DNA of 64,000 nt, from positions 248,001 through 312,000 of the forward strand of contig JAGVSM010000813.1 of NCBI GenBank assembly GCA_022494885.1, in the 5' to 3' direction. The stretch comes from Micrasema longulum (Eukaryota > Arthropoda > Insecta > Trichoptera > Brachycentridae). Under the pieces are notes generated by a model. It searched no databases. It had not been told where the DNA came from and saw only the letters and a list, made by a program, of their open reading frames with translations. The number at the start of each line of letters is the position of its first letter. The stretch's first letter is position 1. A program made the translations under genes and the position numbers. Shown here piece after piece: positions 1 through 11,589 of this stretch.

Positions 1-192
1 ACTTGTGTCCAGTCAAAAAACTTTTAACGCTAGAAACTATGACAAAAGCAGTAGGCCGACACATCTTTTGGTAGGAAACAAATCTATCAGTTTTGAACTG
101 TGAGTTGTCAAAAAGTAATAGTGCGTCTTCCCGTTATTGTTCTGAGATTGATAGTGGTTTTTGTAAGGAAAGGAGTGGTAAGGAGAGGAGTG

Positions 193-375
193 GCGGCCTC
201 CGTGGTGTAGTGGTCAAGACGCTTGACTCACGCTCGGAAGGTTCCGGGTTCGATTCCCGGTGAGAACACAACAATCAAAATGAATTTTTCTCAAGCCTGG
301 GTGTTCTGTGATGTAATTCACCACTGTAATTGGGCCTACTGGCCTGTAGTGGTGCAAAAATAAATGAAAAAAAAA
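193..375 (+). repeat. tRNA-derived SINE, family C
   Basis: A-box-like TGGTGTAGTGGTC and B box GGTTCGATTCC correctly spaced, then an unrelated body and an A-rich tail (361-375). The body and tail argue for a SINE rather than a tRNA gene. The same head recurs at 52341-52407 on the minus strand. Confidence 0.65.
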
Positions 376-2085
376 GGGTTTTATTTGATGCTATTTCTTA
401 TGCAATTCTTTGAATATATCCATATTCTAATGTGTTGGGGTGTTTTATTATGTTATGATGTAACTAAATCTGAGTATTATTTTTACTGGGGTAGTAGTGG
501 TCATTCACTGGTGATTCTGCTATTTAAAAAAAATAATATTAATTATAATTGTAATACTCGTATTTTAATAAAAAAGTAAAATTACTTAATCTGTTTTTTG
601 TTTTCTTTTATTTTGTAAGCTTAAATAATAAAGTTTATACCTTTAATGTGGATTTTACTACAAGCTGAACCTTAAACGGTCATTCATTGGCGCTTTGACC
701 CTGTATATGAATAAATAAATTGAATTGAAAATTGTCTTTTTTATTTCATTTAACCCCTTAATTATTCTGTCATATTCTTATTAGTATTGTTTTTTTTATG
801 TATAATATAATAGTAAATATTAATATAATTATATTAATTGTTTTGTCATATTCTGTTAAAGACTGGATTTTCCTTAGTGGGAGGTATTTAAGTAGAAAAC
901 TCCTTGATGATTTTCCAAATGTTTGAGTTAGCTGTTTACCATATTGATGTGCCAAATATTTTTTATTTAGTAATTATTATTATGTTTCTGATCGAATATA
1001 ATATTTGTGGTGATATACTCGTATGTTTGTGTCAGTTAATTACTCGTCCCAACTCAACACAAGGCTTTTAGTCAAATTGAGTTGGGACTTATGCTTAAAA
1101 AAATGTGTTATAAACAACTCACAAGTAAATAAATAAATCATATTGGTTTTTAAGATTATGATGAATCAATTAATTTTTGAGTACTATTAAATTAAAATCT
1201 ATAACCTACTTCCACTATCAATTAAAACAATTAGTAACGAGAAAATGTTTAAAAAGGCTATAAAATGGAGATATAAGATAGTGGAGCTAGATAGAAGTAA
1301 AATGGATTGTCTCATTCGCCCATACCAATATTAAACCAACTGCTCCACAAGTGTACAGCTTATGTTAGGTTTTTGTTATTTTCAGTGTGTGTTTTGTAAT
1401 ATAAATAATATAGATGTACATAAATACCTTGTTTTTAAAACTTTTTTAATATTTGCTAATTATCTTCGTTTTTAAGTTGTTATCTTTGTTTATTCTCAAA
1501 TGTAATTTTAAAAAAGTATATTGTTAAGTGTCCTCGGCACGGGAAACCCCAATGAGGTCACATTATTTTTATTTATAACTAAAGTTTGTGAGAGGAAAAT
1601 ATGAATAAATAAATAAAATAAAATTTTACAGTATTAATAAAATAAAGTAATTTTGGCGTCGCAATTGGATCCTTTCACGAAGGGAAAACTCAATTATTAT
1701 AAATTCTGGTACTTCGAATTCGATCAATTAAGTGTCGAATCAGATTATATTGTAATTTCCATTTTGAGAAATAAACATTGACACGATTTGAAAACAGCTA
1801 GAGGCAATGTTTCAAGATAACTTTGCCTTTTGGTAACTCTGTTAACAAAGTTTTACAACTCATTTGTTTACTAGGAGCTTTGTGATGATAATATAATGAA
1901 ATGTGTCGTCATCACTACTCGGATATTCCAGCAACTTCACGCCTTTTCCTGTTATAATTTTAAAAATACAATTTGACACTTAGATCGATAGTGCGTTTGT
2001 TTGTGTGTTCTAAGCAAATAATAAATATCGTGAGTTCTGCGGAGAAAGAAATAAATATTAAATTTCTGCTTGATAGCGATTTTTA
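376..2085. other. AT-rich sequence without recognisable genes
   Basis: Only short random open frames. A 12-bp hairpin lies at 1046-1088. Possibly intron of the minus-strand gene whose first exon is at 7633-7720. Confidence 0.4.
1046..1088. repeat. Hairpin, 12-bp perfect stem
   Basis: GTCCCAACTCAA, a 19-nt loop, then TTGAGTTGGGAC. Confidence 0.6.
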
Positions 2086-2089
2086 GTCA

Positions 2090-2199
2090 CGTTGTGGTCC
2101 CATGGCTAGTATCTCGGACTCACGGCTCAAATATCCGTGGTTCGAATCCCCTCTACCCCAACTTGATTCCCATTTTCTAATAGTGAGTTATTTACAACT
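2090..2199 (+). repeat. tRNA-derived SINE, family A
   Basis: Head GTTGTGGTCCCATGGCTAG with B box GGTTCGAATCC, then a body ending TAGTGAGTTATTTACAAC. Shared with 4653-4763 (minus), 28222-28335 (minus) and, more weakly, 55850-55960. Confidence 0.65.
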
Positions 2200-2264
2200 T
2201 GTTAAAAATGACGCTAAAAAATGGAATATTTGGATAAGTCATAAAAACGCCAATATTTATTTTT

Positions 2265-2345
2265 AAAAAAAATATGCAAAACTAAAAAAACGATACAAGT
2301 CTTTATAAACAGTTTCGGGAAAAGGGGGGGGGGGGGGAGCTTTCG
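2265..2345. repeat. Dispersed repeat with poly-G tract
   Basis: Contains ACAAGTCTTTATAAACAG and TTTCGGGAAAAGG plus a run of G. The same stretch recurs at 14095-14170. Unclassified. Confidence 0.5.
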
Positions 2346-2350
2346 TTGTA

Positions 2351-2607
2351 TAGTCCCTGGGCTCCGATTACAATGGGAAGTTAACAGAGTTATCTTCGAC
2401 TGTTTATTAAGAAAAAACAATATTTTTGTAAGAAAATTAGTATATTTGCATGAACATTTAAAATATCTTCATCAGTAACCTATAATTTAACATGTTCAGA
2501 AGAAAAAAATATACATATTCTGCTTTTCGTACAAAAACTTAATTTTACTTTGTAAATAAAATTTAAGATAAATGTTAACTTTCTATTGTAATCGGGGCCC
2601 TGGACTA
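2351..2607. mobile_element. MITE with about 30-bp terminal inverted repeats, copy 1
   Basis: Ends TAGTCC...CGATTACAATGGGAAGTTAAC and its inverse (...GTAATCGGGGCCCTGGACTA). The internal sequence matches the MITE at 11926-12151 in opposite orientation, so this is a true family of two. Confidence 0.75.
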
Positions 2608-3226
2608 GCACCTGAAGCGTAAGACTGATCATTCTACTATTATGTGACAAGATACGTTGTGGTTGATCTACTAAAGGAAACAAAGGATATGTTTTTCACA
2701 CTTACAGGATAATTAAAGCACTTTATATCAGATATTACGACTTTTATCTGCGTAGCATCACGTCTTATCACGAAAGGCAATTACCCACGAATTGAAATGT
2801 AATTTTTTCAAGAACCTAAGGCTTTGGAATTCTGCTTCGTTTTTAAAAAAAGACAAATTACTTTTTAACCACTGTAAGATAATAAAATCAGAATATCCGT
2901 TTCGCATTTCCTACTTGCAAACTTACCGGATAGTCTTGTTTGTTAACCAACACTCCAGTACAAAAGAAATTAAAGTTTTTTGTCAAGAGATCGAAAACTT
3001 TTCAGAGGTAGCTACAGACTGAAATTTGAATACACAGAAAAAGTTTCCTGAAACTGAAAGCGGGTTGCTGAAATGTCACTGACTGAAAAATACTAAAAGA
3101 GGTTGAATTTGAAAACTGGTGTACCATTATGATGAAATAATAAGCATTAACTTCATTAATTTGCTACCAAAATCATTAGTATTCACAATTCCAAATTAAC
3201 GACCTTGCTTAAATTAATTCTGTATC

Positions 3227-3510
3227 CGGGCAGATGAATACAGTTATGTGTGAAATAAAACCAGACCCTCGGATGGGTGTTTTCCACTCGATCGGTACTC
3301 ACGGCTAAAAATTCTAGAAAAGGAATTGCAGTAGAAATAATCCCATCTCATAATGTTGTGGTTTTGCGCGTTCGCCACCTTGCTGGCGTCCTAGGTTCGA
3401 TTCCTGGCAGTGTGGACATGAATATTGGTTTTAAAAGTGATTTTACACTGCAATATTGAAGCGTGAGACTGATCGCCTTACATTCCAAGTAATTAAAATA
3501 AGTTTTTTGA
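3227..3510 (+). repeat. Composite SINE-like repeat, family B
   Basis: Shares an upstream module with 56390-56545 (GTGAAATAAAACCAGA...) followed by a tRNA-like part with B box GGTTCGATTCC (about 3392), and ends with the family B body piece GCGTGAGACTGATCGCCTTA. Another body piece sits at 2597-2670. Confidence 0.5.
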
Positions 3511-3830
3511 TTAGTGCCACTGCTATTCCTGTGGTGTAATATGTGAAAACATACTCGTAGTTAGTAAGACCAAAATTCATTTTGGTTCTCAAAATTATGA
3601 TATATTTTTAACGAAATTTTTTTTTTTAAATAAACGATATAAAAATATTGTTATCTATGGTATTTTAAAACAAGCAAAAATTCCTAAATTTTGGCTTAGA
3701 AAAATTAATACGAGTAAAAATATAAATAAATTTCAACTTTGCTTAAAATCATTATATGTAGACATATTTTTATTTGTTGACTAGTTTTAAAACATTACTG
3801 TTCCTTCCTCAAGACATAAAATAAAAATAA

Positions 3831-3979
3831 TTAAATTGGGCCTTACTCATAGACTTAGCACAAAGTTACGCCTTGGTATAGTTGTAGACTCCGTAGAATA
3901 AGGACGGTATTCCCATCCTTTTTTTACCACTATGCCTAGGCGTAACTTTATACCAGGCTTATAAGTAAGGCCCAATTAA
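3831..3979. mobile_element. Short MITE/foldback with about 50-bp inverted repeats
   Basis: 149 bp; arms TTAAATTGGGCCTTACT...AAAGTTACGCC and the inverse. TTAA at both ends. Nearly all of the element can fold on itself. Confidence 0.7.
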
Positions 3980-4130
3980 ATATTAGTTACTACTTACAAA
4001 AATAAAAAATTAGAATCTAAAATGCGTATTTGCTAACATTATTAATTTTGCTAAAAAGTTATTTAAATCACTCAAATTTTATGGTATTTTACTTAAATTC
4101 TAGGTTAAATTATGCGTTCAATAAAAGATT

Positions 4131-5171
4131 TTAAAACATGTAACCATAGAATTAAGAATAGTCCAGAAGGAGCGTAGAATCATATTTGAATACATCGGAC
4201 TGTGTTTAATAATTCCCCTACTATGCCTCACTTTCGCCGCGCGCATTCGTGATGCCGCCGCGTAATGTTGCACGACGGGAAAAACTATAATTATAACACA
4301 AATGTAAGGTAAGAAAAAGCAATCTGTTAATTTCTCTAAAATTTTATTGTGCACGCGGAAATATTGATTGACACAACAGAGTAGATAAGTAAAGGGTCAT
4401 TTAATTAGAGTAATTGAATTAATGAACTTTAAACTTACATAAATATAAAACAAATTTTATTTTACATAAAACGGATATTTTTGTCATGTTAAATAATATT
4501 TGATGTTTTAAAGATAATGTTGGTCAAATGTCTGCGATAGAGTTGTTTGATCCGAGATGCAATTTCCATTAGTTTTTTTTTTTTTTTTTTAAGAAATATT
4601 TGTGTTCTTATGATTTACCCAAATATTTCATTTCTAGGGCCATTTTCAACGAGTTGTAAATAACTCACTATTAGAAAATGGAATCGAGTTGGGGTAGAGT
4701 GGGATTCGAACCACGGACCTTTGGTCCGCGAGTCCGAGACACTAGCCACAGGACCACAACCCGATTTCAAATTAGTTCTCTCATTAGATGAGCAAAGTAG
4801 GGTAAAAAAATTTACTACCCTGGCAACACTAACGAAATGTTCATTTAGTTTCTTCAACAATCTGACTGATGGAAAAATAATTCAATTTTTAAGTAATGCA
4901 TTTTTTACATACACATTCATTTGCTAATTACACATGAAATGTGATTGCATACTGTTTCTTTATGATCCTGGCAGTATTTTTACATTTTAAAAGGACACAA
5001 CACGGCATAGTTGAATTTAAATCAGGAGTTGCGTACTGAGCGACGTCTACAAAGAAACTAATGGGTCAAAACGTAAACCTACTAATTTATGAGTAGTTTA
5101 GTCACCTTTGGTTTGATGTGCGTATGCGGTTTCTGGACTATTCTTAATTCTATGCATGTAACAATTAAAAC
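4131..5171. mobile_element. Non-autonomous element with about 35-bp inverted termini
   Basis: CATAGAATTAAGAATAGTCC near 4144-4165 is mirrored at 5134-5154. A SINE (4653-4763) is nested inside. No transposase trace. Confidence 0.55.
4653..4763 (-). repeat. tRNA-derived SINE, family A
   Basis: Minus-strand copy with A-box region TGTGGTCCTGTGGCTAG and B box GGTTCGAATCC. Inserted in the 4131-5171 element. Confidence 0.65.
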
Positions 5172-5390
5172 ATTTAAATTTATTTTTAAAAAGAAATACT
5201 TGGAAAAAATACTGTTTTTATCTAATGTTGATTAACTAAAAAAAAATGGCGCAATTTTGAAAAAACGGTGTTTTAAAATGGCTAAATCATATATTATGAT
5301 TTTCTAACTTTTTAACAGACTACGACATCAACTATAAATTGTAAACTAATGAATCTCGATATGGCAGTTAACTATCTATTAATTTAACAA

Positions 5391-5585
5391 AAATACGTTG
5401 AACGGGAAACAAAAATGTTGTATGTTTGTTACTGCGTCATAGTATTGTGTTAAACACGAATGAGACACATTATTTATTGCTACCCACCAAAAAATACACT
5501 GAGCGGGAAATAAAGGTGTTGTATTTTTGTTATTGTTGTGTTATATTTGTTTTGTGTTAAACATTAATGAGACACGTTGTTATTT
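5391..5585. repeat. Tandem duplication, unit about 101 bp
   Basis: Two diverged units, each starting AAATAC(GTTGA/ACTGA)(A/G)CGGGAAA and ending AATGAGACAC. Confidence 0.6.
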
Positions 5586-5599
5586 TAATGATACTGATG

Positions 5600-7630
5600 A
5601 TCAAATTAACATACTTTTAATCGTGAAAAAACATTTTAAGTATTTTTTAATTACTTCATATTTTACAAAATATTATAGTTCAAGCTGTTCGAGTATTATA
5701 AAAAATAGTGTTCTTAATGATCACGCTTTAAGGAACCCAAAAACATTATCATAAACATATTAAACATAGATTCGTTTAAGAATAATGTGTCCTTCTTCAA
5801 TCCAATATCAAGAATGTGCAGATTATACAACAGCATTAAAAACGTAGATTTACATTTTTGACACTGAATTGTTTAGGTTTTAGGAGTGTATACAAGATGC
5901 GTTTTTGTATCAATATATTCATTTTTACAATAATTTAATTTTGATAATTTTATTTCGATGCATATTATACTAGTATTTTATTTATTGTTTTTATTAGTTT
6001 TATGTTAAAGACTATTTTTTTTAATAATTTAATTTTGATCATGTATCTTGCTAATTTTATTTAAATGTGTATGTTAATAATGTTTTCATGATTAAATAAA
6101 ATGTATTTATAATACGGTAATGAATAAATTTTTACAATTATTTGATTTTAATTTCAATCATTTGTTTGATTTGAATTATTTACTAACAATTCTTGATGGA
6201 ATTCCATTATAATGATGTAATAACTTATCTTTACATATATAAATTATCCTTACACTGTAAAATGTTTACCAGTCTAAAGATGCCCATTAGAGGGTGAAAG
6301 CACTAATTCGTCGAAAAAATAAGTGGAAGTGTACCAAGTAGTTTTAATTTTTACATCGAAATATAAGTTATTACATCGTTAATAATTTGTATTATTAATT
6401 TTATTTCAATATGTATATTTTATTACTGATCACATGTAATTAATGAAAAATATGTAGTACGTTTTTTATTAGAATATTTTGAAAATAGAATATTATTTTT
6501 CATTGTTTGTAAACCAAATAAATAAATTTCTTAAGAGTTTTTGCCAAAAACCTCATTTAGGTAGAGACGTTATACAATATTAGAAGACGTATTTGAGGAT
6601 ACTACTTGCAAACCCAGCAAAATCCAAAATATAAAAAAGTGAGATATTAATTGAAACTGATTCAGAATACATTTTTTTACAATAATTAAAACATTGTCAG
6701 TTAAAAATACGGCTTCATTAGTAAGAACTTGACTTTTAAATAATCGGGTTTGTTGCAAACATGGCAACCTCTACCTGAGTATTGTAAAGTTGGAATGTAT
6801 AAAATTAAATTTATTATATTACTACGGTTTCTTGACATAATCATGCTTATGTCATCACTGCTTACGTATAAAATATTTAGTGATTATCATTAAAAAAATG
6901 AAGTTTAAAAAAAGTTGAATTTAAGTATTGTATCAGTTTTTTGTGATTTAGCCAAAATAAAGAAAGATGGATTTTGCCGGGTTTGCAAATAGTACCCTCA
7001 TTTACACTTTGAATATTACTATAACGCATAAAGAACATAGATAAAAATATACGGGTAATTTTTATCAGACGAACAATTTCAAATTCATGGGTAAAAAAAA
7101 TTATCAGCAATGCTGCGATTCAATAGTAAAAAAAAAAACTATTGAGCAAAAAAAATATTTATTTCTTTTATAATCTACTTTTGTAGTTTTAATAGTTTAT
7201 GTTAAAACTGTAACAAAAAAGAGACTAGCTCTTTTGCTTGGAGGGTGAAGTTAGAGTGACTTTAAAAAAAAAAAAAACTTTTCTTATATACGAGAAGTCT
7301 GATTTATTAGTAGTGTAGAAACGTGTTATAGACCCCGAAATATGAAAATATTTCCATTATTAAATCAATACTTGAAATATTAAAAAAAATATATAAATTA
7401 TATGATGCATGAACGTAAATAATACCTACCCACAAGATTTTTGAAAACACATTATTTTTCAACGGTTATATATGCTTTAAAATGCAGTAAATATATTTGT
7501 CTTTTGTAATTTATTACAAAACAGTATTCAGAATCGACATAATACCAACTATTCAAATAAACTTGATTTCACGAGTAATATATTCAAAATACACAGATTA
7601 CAATTGATTTAAATTATGTTCAATTTACTT
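5600..7630. other. AT-rich non-coding stretch
   Basis: No coding exon recognised. Holds one hammerhead-like motif (6268-6311) and A/T-rich low-complexity sequence. Possibly intron 1 of the gene starting at 7720. Confidence 0.4.
6268..6311 (+). ncRNA. Hammerhead-ribozyme-like motif (degenerate), copy 1
   Basis: ACCAGT, core CTAAAGA (consensus CTGANGA, one change), stem II GCCC/GGGT, core GAAA, then ATTCGT. Stem I has one mismatch. Similar to the copies at 55194 and 55402. Confidence 0.4.
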
Positions 7631-7632
7631 AC

Positions 7633-7720
7633 CCAAGCTCAAGTAGAAAATCAACACGGCAATGAAGAAAATTGATGCCACCAAAGATGATCCTAGCACC
7701 AAACTTCTTTTGTACCGCAT
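7633..7720 (-). CDS. First coding exon of a probable type II membrane (Golgi) protein
   Basis: ATG at 7718-7720 reading MRYKRSLVLGSSLVASIFF, then IAVLIFYLSL, then donor TTGG|GTAAGT at 7631-7632 (strong consensus). A short basic cytoplasmic tail followed by one membrane helix of about 22 residues is the usual start of a Golgi glycosyltransferase such as a polypeptide GalNAc-transferase; the family cannot be named from 29 residues. No further exon was recognised between 1 and 7630, so the gene probably continues left of the window. Upstream DNA (7900-8170) is GC-richer and promoter-like. Confidence 0.5.
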
Positions 7721-8025
7721 ATTGGAAACTTCAAATAATCAAACCGTTTATCTTTTAAATGTTTATAAAAATCACTTATAATACGCCTCAAATCGTTCAC
7801 ATTATGTATAATATAATATAATATAATATCGAATAATATAGAATAAGTGTAAATACTAAATTTCTTTCCTTTTTCGGTATCGTAAAACTTGAAAATCTTG
7901 GAAAATGTATCATGCGATCATTTACATGTAGAAAGCCCGACTGCGCGCGGCAAACTGACAAGAAAACTATGAACAGTTTACTTTTGAGAAATAGAATTAT
8001 CATTCGGCGGGAAAATGGAAGAAAG

Positions 8026-8037
8026 TGCGCATGCGTC
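8026..8037. promoter_or_regulatory. NRF-1/ewg-like palindromic site
   Basis: TGCGCATGCGTC closely matches the NRF-1 consensus TGCGCATGCGCA. It lies about 300 bp upstream of the ATG at 7720 in a locally GC-rich stretch, as expected for a promoter of the minus-strand gene. Confidence 0.4.
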
Positions 8038-8317
8038 AATCGGGATAACAAAAATAATTATACCTACAAATATAGAGAATTGTTCCGAATGAAGAGAGGC
8101 ATTCCAGTCGTGAGGTATTTGTTTTCGCCGCCAAAATTCTGGCGCGCTGAACACTCGTTCGTTTATTGTATTAATATTTTAATTTATTTTTTTTGGCTAG
8201 AATTATTGCCTTTACACAATACAAGCTCACAAAAAATAAATATAGAGATTTTAATAGATACATAGTAAGTATTTCAAGCAAATTTAACAACAAACATATC
8301 ATTTAAATTATCAAATA

Positions 8318-8398
8318 AGAACAGAGATGGAGAACGTTCCAGATAAGGGAATATGGAAGTCTAAGCTTTGGGCCTTTGACCTATCATTGGCATTGAGA
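8318..8398 (+). repeat. Dispersed repeat R (fragment)
   Basis: Shares GGAATATGGAAGTCTA and the following segment (ACCTATCATTGG) with 11305-11470, 28555-28760, and minus copies at 21912, 42598 and 55790. Confidence 0.55.
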
Positions 8399-8403
8399 TA
8401 TAA

Positions 8404-8911
8404 TATATAGAGGCAACAATGTTTATCTGAGAGAGCTCTTCCAACCTCCATCACAACACAAGCTATCTCTTCGTCCTAGTAACGAGAGAACTCTTTTAAT
8501 ACCCTTTCATCGCTTTAATTTTCTTGCCTCCTCTTTCACAGTAGTAGCTGCTCGATTGTGGAATAATCCACCCACTAAGGTTAGAGACGCCTCTTCTTTA
8601 TTTACATTTAAGTCGAGATTGAAATGTCACTATCTAAATAATTAAGTTGCTCCCTTAGAGTATATATATATATCTGTTGTTCCTTTATCCTTCTTCTTTC
8701 TTTTCCATCCCCTCTCTTCTCTTCACAGTATAGTGATAATTGTTTTATTTTATTAATCTTTGTTTTTAATTTTTTATAAAATCATAAGTAGCAATATGTC
8801 CATGTATTTGTAATTTTGGGTAGGTAGGAAGAAATTGCCTTAAGGCAATATGCCCGCCCTTATGTGTATTTAAATTGTATATGTATATAAAGTGTTAAAT
8901 AAATAAATAAA
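8404..8911 (+). mobile_element. Jockey-type LINE 3' end
   Basis: Translates to RELFQPPSQHKLSLRPSNER, then ARLWNNPPTKVRDASSLFTF before a stop, as at the C-terminus of LINE reverse transcriptases. Followed by a 3' UTR and an (AAAT)n tail at 8898-8911. Related copies at 30183-30600 and 35020-35560 on the minus strand. Confidence 0.75.
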
Positions 8912-9469
8912 CATTCCATACAAATTCAAGCTAAAAAGTCGTCCCCAAAGGAAAGGAATGACCAGCGAAGGATGCAAGTGTCATTACCGCATATCACATC
9001 GACTTTGTCAAGCAAAAAACGTTGTACAGTAAAAAGCACGGACTGTTTATATCGGTCTACTGTGAGTTTTATTCAGTATGTTGCTTCTTTCCGCATATGT
9101 TTACGGAAAAATACACTTGTGGACGAAGGAGTAGGGTAACTGGCGAAATCATTGAGACATTAGTACCTACTGGTAACATAATAATAAAACGTTTTTTAAC
9201 AATAAAATATATATTTTGAACAAATATTGATTAAGATGAAAACATTAATTATCGGTGAAAGGTTATACCATTGCTTTTTCTGACTTTTCCAGAACGATTT
9301 GTGCAGTGTCTTAGCGCACATGTAGGCATTTTAGTCATTTCGAGGAGACACAAAAGTTCAAACGTAGCCGAGGAATGCTCGCAAAAGACTAAAGTCCGTT
9401 CTATCAAACATATGCCAATTGCCGCAGGTTGAGGGACCATATTTCAAACGCTTATGCTTACTCTAGTTA

Positions 9470-9817
9470 TACAGGTTGTTCTTTAAACCCTGTCACATCC
9501 GAAACCGCGATGATCAGTATGGACAAGAAGACATATTAGCATATTTAAAACAAAGAAAAATTTTAAAAATAAAATATTTAAAAAAACAAATGGTTGCATG
9601 CTTCTGCAGGGGAAAAGTGAGGGGAGCTCGGTTGTCGGTGTATCAGACTCCCCCCCTCCCCTCTCGTTTCTCCCCTGCAGACGTAAGCAACTATTTGCTT
9701 TTTTTTGTTATTTTTTTATTTTATTCGTTCCAAAAATTTTTTTTATTTTTAAATGCCTTCTTGGTCATACTGATCATCGTGGTTTCGGATGTGACAGGGT
9801 TTAATGAACACCCTGTT
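9470..9817. mobile_element. Non-autonomous DNA transposon with about 55-bp inverted termini and TA flanks
   Basis: Arms ACAGG(T/G)TGTTC...CCCTGTCACATCCGAAACC on both ends, flanked by TA. An inner inverted pair (TCTGCAGGGG...GAGGGGAG and CTCCCCTC...CCCCTGCAGA) sits at about 9602-9682. Proteins from the long open frames across it are not credible. Confidence 0.7.
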
Positions 9818-9835
9818 ATACAGCAATGGACATCG

Positions 9836-10050
9836 GCTGGTTTAGGTGGCCACTTTACATGCTATGTGTTACACAATGAATGTTATTCACTATTTTCTGT
9901 TTTGTTTGAACATCCATATCTGTTTATTTTAGTACAGTTAAAGAGTTGAAACTTTTATTGTTGTAAAGAGAATCATCTGATTCAATTATTTTACATACAA
10001 GGCAACGCCTCAAATCTTAAGAAAGTATTTTGTCGACAAACATTCGGACT
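9836..10050 (+). repeat. Dispersed repeat R, longer copy
   Basis: Contains AGGTGGCCACTTTACA, AAAGAGTTGAAAC and CAAGGCAACGCCTCAAA in the same order as copies at 26895-27070 and 28555-28995. Unclassified. Confidence 0.55.
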
Positions 10051-10081
10051 AATTCAAAATATTGTAGCCATTAACATATAA

Positions 10082-10694
10082 TACATAGACATGCCCTATG
10101 GAGTAAAATATTTTAAAAGTAGTGATATGAAAATGTACACATACTTACAAAGTTGGTACTTACTGTTTTTTTTTATGCCGGGGCTACAATCAACGAGCAT
10201 GCATATGCTCCAAAAATTGAAGGATACTCTCATTTTCGGGACAATAAAAAGTCTGCATTTTAACGTTAACAATCAACATTCGTTTTTGGGAATCCCAATC
10301 AGGTTCATTCCTTAAATTCCTAGTAATTTCAACCCATTTATTTCTTTTCACTGAATTTTTAGGAACGAAAAGACAATAATTATTAACTCACGTTTATAAT
10401 ACTATCAGTGCATCACGGTGACTAGGAAGAGCTTCGCAATTGCGCCGCTAGGCGTAGTTTGACGTTTATAAAAAAATAATATTTATATTTGAATATTAAT
10501 TGTTTTAATAACTACAAACAAATATTTACCGATGAAAAATTACACAATCCTTTTTTTTACATTTACCCGATAGGTTTTTGCACGTTTTCATGACTTGTAC
10601 ATGTGTAGGCATTTTCAGACGGCTGAAGAACGACTAAATACGCTTTGGACATGAGTTTTATAATTTTTTAAGGCTCAAGGCATGTCTATGTATT
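10082..10694. repeat. Inverted repeat pair, 16 bp, about 600 bp apart
   Basis: TACATAGACATGCC near 10082 and GGCATGTCTATGTA near 10679. Could bound a small element; no other support. Confidence 0.3.
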
Positions 10695-11304
10695 GATATG
10701 ACAATGATTGTATATTAAAAGTAAATTATTTGCACATACCAAATTTTATAAATTGCTAATTTATAAATTTATAAATTGCTACAGAATGAATAATGTAATT
10801 TCAAAAAATATTAAGTATCTACATCTATATAAATAGTTAGGTACCTGTTGTAACAATATTTCAGTAGGTATTTAAAAATCATAATTTACTTGAAATCAAT
10901 ATATTCAGGTACATTTTTAATCTTGCAAACATTTTAATGTTCAATAATTAATGAACGTACATGCGAGTATGTTATTTGTTTCAACTGTTGTATAAAGGTT
11001 GTGGTTTCAATCTGTCGACCACAAGGTTAAAAATCATGATGATACTACAAGACAATTTATTCTAATAAATTGTAAACTGCGTTGTTAATATTTCTACTGA
11101 TTTTGTCACTATGGTTACATCGGCTGCGTAACGTGTGACGTTGACGACCATATCTTCCTAAGTCCTAGATTTGCCACTTCCTTTATTCTTGAAAGCGTTT
11201 TATTTATGTATTTTTTAAATGTAAGAAACTTTTCCAACTTTTTAAAAAATATTTTTTTGTGATATCTTTAGTTGTAAAGATGTTCAATATGTATCTAAAT
11301 TTGT

Positions 11305-11470
11305 TGAAACAGAGAAGGAAAAAATTTAGAGAAGGGAATATGGAAGTCTAGGCATTTACAGGGCTTATGACCCATCATTGGATGATTTAAGTGGCCACTT
11401 TACACACTGCGACATTCACCAAAATGATTCAGCCGGATGATTTGTACAAATATTGTGATAAAAATTTCAA
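11305..11470 (+). repeat. Dispersed repeat R
   Basis: GGGAATATGGAAGTCTAGGC, then CCATCATTGG and AAGTGGCCACTTTACACAC, shared with the other R copies. Confidence 0.6.
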
Positions 11471-11589
11471 CTCACACGTGATCACCCGAAAAATATACAT
11501 ACTGAGGTCTTGTTTGCATTCCATTGAGCCTTTACAATGACCTTATGTAGATTGAATAAAGGGCACTTTATTACGAGGATACTATAAAT

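Noticed and set aside
193..275. Functional tRNA gene
   Set aside because: A and B boxes are present, but acceptor-stem pairing is poor and a SINE body with A-rich tail follows; related heads recur as repeats.
9476..9949. 157-aa plus-strand frame
   Set aside because: It crosses a TA-flanked inverted-repeat element and repeat R, with low-complexity composition; no domain.
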